Origin: Euryarchaeota archaeon UBA623
Lineage (GTDB): Archaea > Thermoplasmatota > Poseidoniia > Poseidoniales > Thalassarchaeaceae
Direction of reading: 5' to 3'
Assembly (NCBI GenBank): GCA_002505325.1
Contig: DAUV01000074.1
Span: 1-7,703 of the forward strand
DNA length: 7,703 bases
Shown in pieces: positions 1-6,110 of the stretch. Position 1 is the first letter of the stretch. Every line of letters begins with the position of its first letter. The notes under the pieces were generated by a model. It did not search any database. It worked only from the letters and a program-made list of their open reading frames with translations, and was not told where the DNA came from. Position numbers and translations under genes: made by a program.

Positions 1-216
1 TTCAGCAAGCCTATCGTAGGCTTCGTCGCTGGAGCCACTGCGCCCCCTGGCAAAAGAATGGGGCACGCTGGGGCCATCATCTCAGGTGGCAAGGGAACCG
101 CTGAGGAGAAGTTTGCTGCATTCGAAGCCGCCGGCATCCACGTCGCTAGAGACCCTTCGGCGATTGGAGAGGTTTTGCGTAGGGTGCTTATCGAAGCAGG
201 GCTGCGAGAGTCTTAG
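1..216 (+). CDS. sucD: Succinyl-CoA ligase (ADP/GDP-forming) alpha subunit, C-terminal part
   Basis: The window opens in frame inside this gene, and only the last 71 residues plus a TAG stop are present. The enzyme interconverts succinyl-CoA and succinate with substrate-level phosphorylation of a nucleotide in the TCA cycle. It acts in the cytoplasm as a heteromer with SucB/SucC-type beta subunits. The fragment reads KPIVGFVAGATAPPG, then KRMGHAGAIISGGKGTAEEK, then a FAAFEAAGI segment. This is the hallmark C-terminal part of the alpha subunit. The histidine in MGHAGA (codon 64-66) corresponds to the phosphorylated active-site histidine of the family. The fragment ends in a normal helical tail (IGEVLRRVLIEAGL). 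The beta-subunit gene would be expected just upstream, outside the window. The next gene starts 35 bases after the stop on the same strand, so co-transcription is plausible. Identification is by recalled family motifs and is very secure. Confidence 0.96.
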   Translation, partial: FSKPIVGFVAGATAPPGKRMGHAGAIISGGKGTAEEKFAAFEAAGIHVARDPSAIGEVLRRVLIEAGLRES

Positions 217-251
217 ATGAGGGATTGACTGAGTCGAATCGAGAGATTGCC

Positions 252-1265
252 ATGGCAGACCTACTAGACACGGAGTTGGATGCAATACTAGAGGGGACCT
301 CGCGCTCATTCTATCTCAGTCTCAAAGAGTTGCCTTCAGGCGTACGTTCGCAAGTTGGTCTGCTCTACCTTCTGGCTCGAACCTCCGACACCATAGCAGA
401 CTCAGAGCAAGGATCTGCTGAGAGTAGACTTGTAGCACTGGAATATTACAATGAGTACGCTCAGGGTCACTCGGACTCGCTGCCAGATCTCTCGGAACTC
501 GCTCGCCTACAGAGAATCGATTCCGAGAGGAAGTTGCTGGAGAGGATGTCGGCCACAGTGGCGTGTATCGACCGGTTCTCTGACTCCGACCAACTCCATA
601 TCCGGCACTGCCTCGACGTTATCGTGGGTGGGCAGATGCTCGACCTGCAACGTTTCTCCGGCACAGCAGAAGGAAAAGTGGTAGCCCTGTCAGAGGATAC
701 TGAACTGGACGACTATGCATACAGGGTCGCGGGTAGCGTTGGAGAGTTCTGGACTAGGATGGCCCTGGACCATCTGTTCGACACCGAATCGAGCGTCGAA
801 GCGGATCTTTTTGAGAAGGGTGTTCGTTTCGGCAAGGCACTGCAGATGATTAACATCCTACGCGACATCCCCGTAGACTTACGAATGGGACGATGCTACA
901 TCCCAAGTAATTCACTGTCGGCTCACGGCTTGGACCCCTACGACCTTCTGAATAAGGACAACATGGAGAGTTTCAGACCGTTATTCGACTCTTACATTGA
1001 CGTAGCTGAGTCCCATCTCGATGCGGCCGTGAGCTACATCGAAATGCTACCGCACAGCCAGTTTCGACTTCGGGGATCCTGTATGCTGCCCGTGCTTATC
1101 GGACAGCGTACCCTGAAGCTTCTGAGAGGGAGTAATGTGCTTGATGAGAGCAGTAGAATCAAGATTACCAGATCGGATATCAATGCGCTTCTAAAGAGGG
1201 TTGCTTTCGCAATTCCATTCGCCAAGAGTAGTAAGAGACTACTGAACGAATATCGTGATGCCTGA
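252..1265 (+). CDS. Squalene synthase-like head-to-head prenyltransferase (squalene/phytoene synthase family)
   Basis: Predicted to join two prenyl diphosphates head-to-head, most likely two farnesyl diphosphates to presqualene diphosphate/squalene. It would be a soluble, Mg-dependent all-alpha enzyme. Numbered from the ATG at 252 (337 aa), it has the early SRSFYLSLKELP segment, a first Asp-rich motif DTIAD (46-50) and a YRVAGSVGEFWTR segment. The second Asp-rich site is NILRDIPVD (D205 and D209), followed by GRCYIPS. Both metal-binding DxxxD sites are intact. The 'TSRSF...R.SDT' and 'VAGSVGE' pattern is closer to squalene synthases than to CrtB. No C-terminal membrane anchor like that of eukaryotic squalene synthase is visible. 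A TTG at 225 would add nine residues, but its GAGGGA lies too close, whereas the ATG at 252 has GAGAG about 7 bases upstream. Dehydrosqualene or phytoene formation cannot be excluded. The tandem partner at 1376 belongs to the same superfamily, suggesting a shared isoprenoid locus. Confidence 0.88.
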   Translation: MADLLDTELDAILEGTSRSFYLSLKELPSGVRSQVGLLYLLARTSDTIADSEQGSAESRLVALEYYNEYAQGHSDSLPDLSELARLQRIDSERKLLERMSATVACIDRFSDSDQLHIRHCLDVIVGGQMLDLQRFSGTAEGKVVALSEDTELDDYAYRVAGSVGEFWTRMALDHLFDTESSVEADLFEKGVRFGKALQMINILRDIPVDLRMGRCYIPSNSLSAHGLDPYDLLNKDNMESFRPLFDSYIDVAESHLDAAVSYIEMLPHSQFRLRGSCMLPVLIGQRTLKLLRGSNVLDESSRIKITRSDINALLKRVAFAIPFAKSSKRLLNEYRDA

Positions 1266-1374
1266 GGGTGTTGAGAAAACGCTTTACTGCGGCCCCAAGG
1301 GCCGCATGACGCGTGGCCCGCGCGCACGAGGGAGAGGTTCAAAGGCAGGCTGCGGTCGCTCAAATCGGGAATAA
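1258..1374 (+). CDS. Candidate small basic Gly/Arg-rich protein (38 aa), unrecognised
   Basis: A short open frame runs from an ATG at 1258 to a TAA at 1372-1374. The ATG overlaps the last 8 bases of the upstream synthase (ATGCCTGA), and the stop ends one base before the likely ATG of the next synthase. The product starts MPEGVEKTLYCGPKG and continues RMTRGPRARGRGSKAG. It is strongly basic in its second half and has two cysteines (C11 and C32), no hydrophobic segment and no family I recognise. The tight fit on both sides is what an archaeal translationally coupled gene would look like. A chance ORF of this length in GC-rich DNA is nevertheless quite possible. A competing reading is that part of this stretch is an N-terminal extension of the downstream gene from a GTG at 1313 in another frame. 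It also contains the hairpin at 1288-1306. Offered as a candidate only. Confidence 0.33.
   Translation: MPEGVEKTLYCGPKGRMTRGPRARGRGSKAGCGRSNRE
1288..1306 (+). repeat. Perfect GC-rich hairpin between the two synthase genes
   Basis: The bases TGCGGCCC and GGGCCGCA form a perfect 8-bp inverted repeat around a CAA loop, with seven of the eight pairs G-C. It lies about 23 bases after the stop of the first synthase and about 70 bases before the likely ATG of the second. No T-run follows it, so it does not look like a bacterial intrinsic terminator, and archaeal termination relies mainly on T-rich tracts. It could be an mRNA processing or stability element, or simply reflect GC-rich coding sequence of the candidate small ORF. 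The structure is plain in the sequence. Its function is unknown. Confidence 0.55.
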
Positions 1375-1375
1375 C

Positions 1376-2626
1376 ATGACTCAGCGTCAGGATTCAGAAT
1401 CGGCCATAACAGCCGAATACGGCGCCGGGCAGAGCATATCCCTGTATGAGGCAGATGAGCCAGCAAGGGGCATTGAGAGAGTACGTTCGGCTGTCAGCCT
1501 GACCAAGGAGGCGGCGCATGCAATCAGCATCACCGCTCTCGAAGCAGTGAGGGAGGGGGCCGTCTTCATGGGAGTCATTGGAACTCGTGGAGAGTTGGTC
1601 AATCCGTTCAGACATATCGACGCAGCGATATGGACCGAACCGGATGTTCCTGACGAAATGACGGAGACTGCTTACGACTACTGCGAAGAACTCACTAGGA
1701 GAGAGGCGGGTAACTTCTACCACTCATTCAAGTACCTGCCAAATCTTGAGCGGCGGGCAATAATGGCCTACTACGCGTTCTGCCGGCGTGCTGATGACAT
1801 CGCCGACGGAGACTATGTGGATGTGTTCCCAGGTGGCTCATCGGACGAGCCTGAATCGGTCGACTACAGATCCAAGATTGAACTGCTCAGCCCAGGCAGG
1901 CCGGTCGTAGACAGATCGGCCTACAACGACAAGATGTCACAGTTGTTCTACTACAGGAAGAAGCTCTCCACTGCTTACGGCGAGATTACCTCAACTGATC
2001 CTATTTTCATGGCGATGAAGGATACTGTCGAGACCTTTGGAATTCCTCGACAGTTACTCGACGACATGGTCAGCGGGATGGAAGACGACTTTCACCGCAA
2101 CCGTTACCAGACCTTCGAAGACCTCTACTCATATTGCTACCGGGTCGCCTCTACTGTCGGTCTCGTGTGCATCGAAATCTACGGCTACGACGATCAAAGG
2201 GCCCGCGAGTATGCTGAGTCATGGGGGGTCTTTATGCAACTTACCAACATCCTACGTGACGTCGCCGAGGATGCCGAACGAGACAGAATCTACCTGCCTC
2301 TCGAAGATCTTGCCCGCTTCGGCATCACCGAGGACGATGTGAAGAGTGGTAAGGAGTTACTCAAGCACCCCGGGTGGAAGCCTTTCGTAGATGAGTACAT
2401 CGAGAAGTGTGACAGGTACCGCGAAAAGGCGTTCAAACTATTTCCCATGCTTGACAAATCATCTCGCTATTCACCTGCTGCAATGGCGACATTCTACCAG
2501 TCCATCCTCAAGAAGATTCAGAAGAAAGATGGTGATGTCTTCACCGAGAGAATCCAACTCAGCAAGACCGAGAAGATGGTCTTCGCCGCGTACGTGTACG
2601 TGCGCTACCGCTTCCTCGGGCTCTGA
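1376..2626 (+). CDS. Phytoene synthase/HpnD-like squalene-phytoene synthase with N-terminal extension
   Basis: A second head-to-head prenyltransferase, 416 aa from the ATG at 1376. The catalytic part begins near residue 100 (YDYCEELTRREAGNFYHSF). It carries AFCRRADDIADGD, with the first Asp-rich motif at 140-144. The segments DDMVSGMEDD and YCYRVASTVGLVC follow, then QLTNILRDVAED with the second Asp-rich motif at 295-299, and RIYLPLEDLARFG. These match CrtB (phytoene from two geranylgeranyl diphosphates) and bacterial HpnD (squalene from two farnesyl diphosphates); sequence alone does not choose. About 95 residues precede the usual family start. Their function is unknown, but they look codon-like and contain an amphipathic, Ala-rich stretch (SLTKEAAHAISITALEAV). 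Start choice is uncertain: a GTG at 1313 adds 21 residues without a ribosome site, the ATG at 1376 has only a weak GGGA, and an ATG at 1658 would remove the extension. With the upstream synthase it suggests squalene and/or carotenoid production, possibly feeding retinal synthesis. Confidence 0.88.
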   Translation: MTQRQDSESAITAEYGAGQSISLYEADEPARGIERVRSAVSLTKEAAHAISITALEAVREGAVFMGVIGTRGELVNPFRHIDAAIWTEPDVPDEMTETAYDYCEELTRREAGNFYHSFKYLPNLERRAIMAYYAFCRRADDIADGDYVDVFPGGSSDEPESVDYRSKIELLSPGRPVVDRSAYNDKMSQLFYYRKKLSTAYGEITSTDPIFMAMKDTVETFGIPRQLLDDMVSGMEDDFHRNRYQTFEDLYSYCYRVASTVGLVCIEIYGYDDQRAREYAESWGVFMQLTNILRDVAEDAERDRIYLPLEDLARFGITEDDVKSGKELLKHPGWKPFVDEYIEKCDRYREKAFKLFPMLDKSSRYSPAAMATFYQSILKKIQKKDGDVFTERIQLSKTEKMVFAAYVYVRYRFLGL

Positions 2627-2682
2627 GTAGAAGCGGTTGCCTATGGCAAGCCACACAGAAGAAGTATTGAGCGATTTGCAAC

Positions 2683-2688
2683 GGGGGA
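2683..2688 (+). promoter_or_regulatory. Likely ribosome binding site of the Rli1 gene
   Basis: GGGGGA sits six bases before the ATG at 2695. It is one of the purine-rich Shine-Dalgarno-like stretches in the window and supports that start. The protein from this start begins MRVAVL and runs directly into the conserved iron-sulfur domain, as in other Rli1 proteins. Confidence 0.4.
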
Positions 2689-2694
2689 AGCAGC

Positions 2695-4473
2695 ATGAGG
2701 GTAGCAGTTCTACTGGAGGACCGTTGCCAGCCGAAGAAGTGCAACGCCGAATGTTGGGCATTCTGCCCACCGGTACGCAACGGCATCGAATGCATTGTCC
2801 TTGATGACTCCAGTGGCAAGCCACTGGTCTCGGAACCCCTGTGCATAGGTTGCGGCATCTGCGTCGTCAAGTGTCCATTCGACGCCCTCATTATTACCAA
2901 TCTGCCCGAGGAGCTCGACGGCGAGATGACACATCGCTACGGTGAGAACGGTTTCCGTCTGTTCAGGTTGCCCGCTCCTCGAGAGGAGCAGGTGGTAGGA
3001 ATCCTAGGCCCCAACGGGATGGGGAAATCGACCGCGGTAAACCTACTCGCTGGAACCATCCAGCCCAATCTAGGTGACTGGACTGTGAACTCTAGAGACT
3101 GGTCCGAAGTCCTCGAATCATTTCCGCGCGGAGAATTGCGCGATTACCTCGGGATGGTCGCTGAAGAGGGGGTGTCGGTCGCTGTAAAGCCACAGTACAT
3201 CGACAAACTACCGAAGATATTCGAAGGTAATGTGCGCGAGTTGCTCGAGAGGGTGGATGACCGCGGTGAGCTGGTTGATTATACCTCCCTCCTAGCGATT
3301 GATCACGTGCTCGACCGCAAACTCGACGCTCTTTCGGGCGGGGAGTTACAGCGTGTGGCACTATGCGCCACGCTTCTCAAGGAGGCTGATGTCTACTTCT
3401 TTGACGAGCCGTCCTCGTACCTAGACATCCACGAGAGGATGAGAATGGTCAGGATAATCCAGAATCTGGCCGAGCGCGGCAAGCGCGTCCTAGTTGTAGA
3501 GCATGACCTAGCAATACTCGATGTGCTGTGCGACCTGCTGCATGTGGTTTACGGTGAACGTGCGGCCTACGGAATTTTCACCCCTCCACGTTCAACGCGT
3601 ACTGCAATCAACGCCTACCTAGACGGTTTCCTCCCTGAAGAGAACATCAGGATTCGTGATAAGCCGATACAGTTCCTACGAGGGCGTACTAGAGGAGAAG
3701 AGATCGGTTCACCGATTCTGAAATGGGGTGACATCGAGAAGACGCTTGGCGATTTCCACCTCAAGACCGGTGAGGGCGAGGTCAAATCGGCCGAAGTAGT
3801 AGGTGTCGTAGGCCCCAACGCCACCGGGAAGACCACGATGGTCAGAATCATCGCTGGTGAGATGGATCCTGACGAAGGATGGTGTACGATGGATGCAAAG
3901 GTGTCCTACAAACCTCAGCACGTCAGCACCGACTTCGACGGAACTGTTCAAGACTGGCTCGACACCGAACTGGGCAACAAGTGGCGCACTGGAGAGTTCC
4001 ACACGCAGGTAGTTCGAACTCTACAGGTGGACAAGATGCTGGAGTTACATGCCAAGAAACTCTCCGGTGGTGAGCTCCAGGCAGTGAGCATCACTATCTG
4101 CCTCGGCAAGGAGGCAGACCTATACTTACTCGACGAGCCTAGCGCACACCTAGATGCCAACGCTAGGATGGAGACGGCAAAGGCCATTCGTAGGACTATG
4201 GAAAGCAATGAGAAGGCCGCCATGGTAATCGACCATGACATCTACTTCATCGACATCGTCAGTGATTCTCTTCTGGTCTTTGAGGGTGAGGGCGGCAGCA
4301 CCGGCAACGCCGTGGGCCCGCTCAGTCTGCGCAAAGGAATGAATCGATTCTTGTCTGACGTGGACGTCACCTTCCGTCGCGATCACGACTCTCACAGACC
4401 CCGAATCAACAAGCCCGGGAGTGTCAAGGATCGGGAACAGAAAGCCAAGGGAGAGTACTTCTATGCTGAATAG
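2695..4473 (+). CDS. rli1: ABCE1/Rli1 ribosome-recycling ATPase (RNase L inhibitor family)
   Basis: Splits 70S ribosomes into subunits after termination with the help of aRF1/Pelota, using ATP; cytoplasmic and generally essential. It is 592 aa, close to the usual length of about 600. The N-terminal domain holds eight ligands for two [4Fe-4S] clusters: C11, C16, C20, C24 and C50, C53, C56, C60 (CIGCGIC). NBD1 has Walker A GPNGMGKS (105-112), the helix-loop-helix insertion at about 145-180, signature LSGGELQR (213-220), Walker B FFDEP with catalytic E238, and switch H270. NBD2 has Walker A GPNATGKT (373-380), signature LSGGELQA (456-463), YLLDEPSAHLD with E481, and H514. The tail FRRD...RPRINKPGSVKD is the family's C-terminal hinge. 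Two details are unusual: Ala463 where family members usually have Arg, and Ala376 in the Walker A loop where Gly is common. Catalytic residues are intact, so it should be active. A 68-base gap separates it from the upstream synthase. Confidence 0.98.
   Translation: MRVAVLLEDRCQPKKCNAECWAFCPPVRNGIECIVLDDSSGKPLVSEPLCIGCGICVVKCPFDALIITNLPEELDGEMTHRYGENGFRLFRLPAPREEQVVGILGPNGMGKSTAVNLLAGTIQPNLGDWTVNSRDWSEVLESFPRGELRDYLGMVAEEGVSVAVKPQYIDKLPKIFEGNVRELLERVDDRGELVDYTSLLAIDHVLDRKLDALSGGELQRVALCATLLKEADVYFFDEPSSYLDIHERMRMVRIIQNLAERGKRVLVVEHDLAILDVLCDLLHVVYGERAAYGIFTPPRSTRTAINAYLDGFLPEENIRIRDKPIQFLRGRTRGEEIGSPILKWGDIEKTLGDFHLKTGEGEVKSAEVVGVVGPNATGKTTMVRIIAGEMDPDEGWCTMDAKVSYKPQHVSTDFDGTVQDWLDTELGNKWRTGEFHTQVVRTLQVDKMLELHAKKLSGGELQAVSITICLGKEADLYLLDEPSAHLDANARMETAKAIRRTMESNEKAAMVIDHDIYFIDIVSDSLLVFEGEGGSTGNAVGPLSLRKGMNRFLSDVDVTFRRDHDSHRPRINKPGSVKDREQKAKGEYFYAE
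2810..2827 (+). repeat. 7-bp perfect inverted repeat inside the Rli1 gene
   Basis: CCAGTGG and CCACTGG flank a CAAG loop within the codons for residues 39-44 (SSGKPL) of the Rli1 iron-sulfur domain. It could form a small mRNA hairpin about 115 bases after the start codon. It is probably incidental to the coding sequence and is recorded because it is perfect and near the 5' end. Confidence 0.3.
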
Positions 4474-4514
4474 AATACCATTGGATTATTGAATGAGCCA
4501 TAAGACGCATTAGC

Positions 4515-5012
4515 GTGACAGACGAGGCTGGAGAGGAGACCGTCGAGCAAGATGAGGAGTCCGACCCGATTGAGGATCTGGATACTAGAGTAGCAGAACT
4601 CGAGAAAGAGCTCCAGTACTCCGCTGCAGAAATGGTCAATGTGAGGCAGAGGGCCGCAAGGGAGAGATCCGAGGCATTGCGTTACGGCGGCATGTCGATA
4701 GCACTGAGGATGCTTCCTCTTGTCGACAGTCTTGAGAAGGCCCTAGAAGCTGCAAACGGAGATGATTCAAATGCCCTCAGCGAAGGGGTCAGACTCACTC
4801 TCGAGGGAGCCAAGTCGGCTCTGGAGGCTGAGGGAGTGAGCCAGATCGAGGTTGAATCTTCATTCGACCCCACGATGATGGAGGCGATTGCAACAGTTCC
4901 GGCCCCAGAGGGCAGCGGACCAGGTAGTGTCATCGAAGTTATTGAGGTCGGTTACATGTACCATGACCGTGTCCTTCGCGCCGCTAGAGTGATAGTGGCC
5001 GAGGGTGAATGA
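4515..5012 (+). CDS. grpE: GrpE nucleotide-exchange factor for DnaK/Hsp70
   Basis: GrpE is a dimeric co-chaperone that releases ADP from DnaK so that the folding cycle continues; cytoplasmic. The 165-aa product has an acidic N-terminus (residues 1-22) and a heptad-like helix (about 23-60) with the conserved NVRQR segment (42-46). A helical bundle region follows (LRMLPLVDSLEKAL, 64-77), then the C-terminal beta domain with F117-D118-P119, EAIATV, VIEVIEVGYMYHDR and LRAARVIVA. This pattern is unmistakable GrpE, slightly shorter than the E. coli protein. The start is GTG at 4515, because a stop at 4494-4496 bars any ATG upstream in frame. No Shine-Dalgarno sequence precedes it, so leaderless initiation or a weak start is likely. 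In archaea grpE belongs to the bacterial-type DnaK system acquired by some lineages. Here dnaK and dnaJ are not adjacent within the window. Its last bases overlap the next gene's start (ATGA). Confidence 0.95.
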   Translation: MTDEAGEETVEQDEESDPIEDLDTRVAELEKELQYSAAEMVNVRQRAARERSEALRYGGMSIALRMLPLVDSLEKALEAANGDDSNALSEGVRLTLEGAKSALEAEGVSQIEVESSFDPTMMEAIATVPAPEGSGPGSVIEVIEVGYMYHDRVLRAARVIVAEGE

Positions 5013-6073
5013 TGCCGGATAGTGGATTGATCGATCCCGATATCAGGAAAGCAAGGACGCTTCCCTCGCGTTACTACACCGATGAGGAAGTTTTCTCAGA
5101 GATAGTAGATGGATTCGCAGAGTGCTGGCACTTCGCTGCTCACGAAAGTCAATTGGATAAGCACAACGTGCTCCCTCTTGAACACATGGAGAGTCTTTTG
5201 GAGGAACCGATGCTACTCTCCCGTGATGATGCAATCAGGTGTATTTCCAACGTCTGTACTCACCGCGGGATGTTGGTGGCTACTGAGGCGTGCAGCGCCT
5301 CGACTCTTCGCTGCGGATACCACGGCCGCACATTCGGCCTAGACGGCTGCTTCCGAAATATGCCGGAGTTCGATGAGGTGGAGGATTTTCCCAGTCCTTC
5401 GGACAATCTCTCTGGTTTCGCCCTGAAGCGATGGAAGGGACTTCTCTTCGCCGGAACCAAACCGTGCCGCTTCGAAGATTGCCTTGAAGAGTTGGAGTTG
5501 CGGATTGGATGGATGCCCATTGAGTCATTCCAGCATGACCCTTCACGCCACCGCTCGTACGACATCGATGCGAATTGGGCGCTCTATGTTGACAACTACC
5601 TCGAGGGATTCCACATTCCTTACGTCCACGGTGATTTGCATGAGGAACTCGACTATGACTCATACCGGACTGAGCTTTTCGAAGGAGGTGTTCTGCAAAT
5701 TGGCATCGCCCGCAGTAACGAGACATGCTTTGAGTTGCCTGATTCGTCACCCGATTATGGGCAGCGGATTGCAGCCTACTACTACTGGCTCTACCCGGGT
5801 GTGATGCTGAACTTCTACCCTTGGGGGCTGTCTATCAATATCGTCACCCCTCTCTCAGTAGACCGCACCAGAATAGTTTACCATGGCTTCGTATGGGACC
5901 ATTCGAAGCTTGGAATGGGAGCAGGAGGGGATCTTGACAAGGTGGAGAGTGAGGACCAGGGGATCGTCGAGGCTACACAGAGAGGAGTGGCATCAAGAGT
6001 GTATGATAGGGGGCGATATTCCCCTACAAAAGAGACAGGTGTTCACCACTTCCACAGGATGCTTGCATCCTAA
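5009..6073 (+). CDS. Rieske non-heme iron oxygenase, alpha-subunit type
   Basis: An oxygenase that takes electrons through a Rieske [2Fe-2S] centre to a mononuclear iron, where O2 attacks an unknown substrate. The Rieske ligands are C83-T-H85 and C102-G-Y-H105. The catalytic domain has NWALYVDNYLEGFHIPYVH, giving iron ligands H202 and H207, with D316 (EDQGIVEATQRGV) as the likely carboxylate. The position three before the first histidine, which bridges the two metal sites between subunits, is E199 rather than the Asp usual in naphthalene-dioxygenase-type enzymes. That recalls quaternary-amine oxygenases such as choline, glycine betaine or carnitine monooxygenases. At 354 aa it is shorter than many family members (400-450). 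No beta subunit, ferredoxin or reductase gene lies in the window, so partners must be elsewhere. The ATG at 5009 overlaps the grpE TGA; a second ATG at 5012 lies at better spacing from GAGGGTG (5001-5007). Translational coupling to grpE is likely. The substrate cannot be assigned. Confidence 0.92.
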   Translation: MMPDSGLIDPDIRKARTLPSRYYTDEEVFSEIVDGFAECWHFAAHESQLDKHNVLPLEHMESLLEEPMLLSRDDAIRCISNVCTHRGMLVATEACSASTLRCGYHGRTFGLDGCFRNMPEFDEVEDFPSPSDNLSGFALKRWKGLLFAGTKPCRFEDCLEELELRIGWMPIESFQHDPSRHRSYDIDANWALYVDNYLEGFHIPYVHGDLHEELDYDSYRTELFEGGVLQIGIARSNETCFELPDSSPDYGQRIAAYYYWLYPGVMLNFYPWGLSINIVTPLSVDRTRIVYHGFVWDHSKLGMGAGGDLDKVESEDQGIVEATQRGVASRVYDRGRYSPTKETGVHHFHRMLAS

Positions 6074-6110
6074 CGATAGTTCATAACCACTCAGAGCCTC
6101 ACGGGGTAAG

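Noticed and set aside
217..228. ATG directly after the sucD stop
   Set aside because: It encodes only three residues before a TGA, so it is not a gene, though it could be a ribosome re-initiation relic.
225..251. TTG at 225 as the start of the first synthase
   Set aside because: The purine-rich GAGGGA is only a base or so from the TTG, the extra residues are not family-like, and the ATG at 252 has better spacing from GAGAG.
1320..1360. A GGTTCAAAGGC stretch resembling a tRNA T-loop
   Set aside because: The flanking bases do not pair to form a T-stem, and no acceptor or anticodon arm can be built around it.
2643..2804. An ORF of 53 codons starting with ATG at 2643, before and overlapping the Rli1 start
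   Set aside because: Most of it lies in another frame of the conserved Rli1 iron-sulfur domain, it has no recognisable features, and the Rli1 frame is certain.
2695..4473. Assigning the ABC protein as a bacterial ABC-F factor or a transporter ATPase
   Set aside because: Eight conserved cysteines at the N-terminus, the helix-loop-helix insertion in NBD1 and the RPRINK C-terminal tail are specific to ABCE1/Rli1.
5280..5750. A 156-codon open frame on the minus strand
   Set aside because: It lies wholly antisense to the Rieske oxygenase, whose frame contains all catalytic motifs. The antisense product shows no family pattern and looks low in coding quality.
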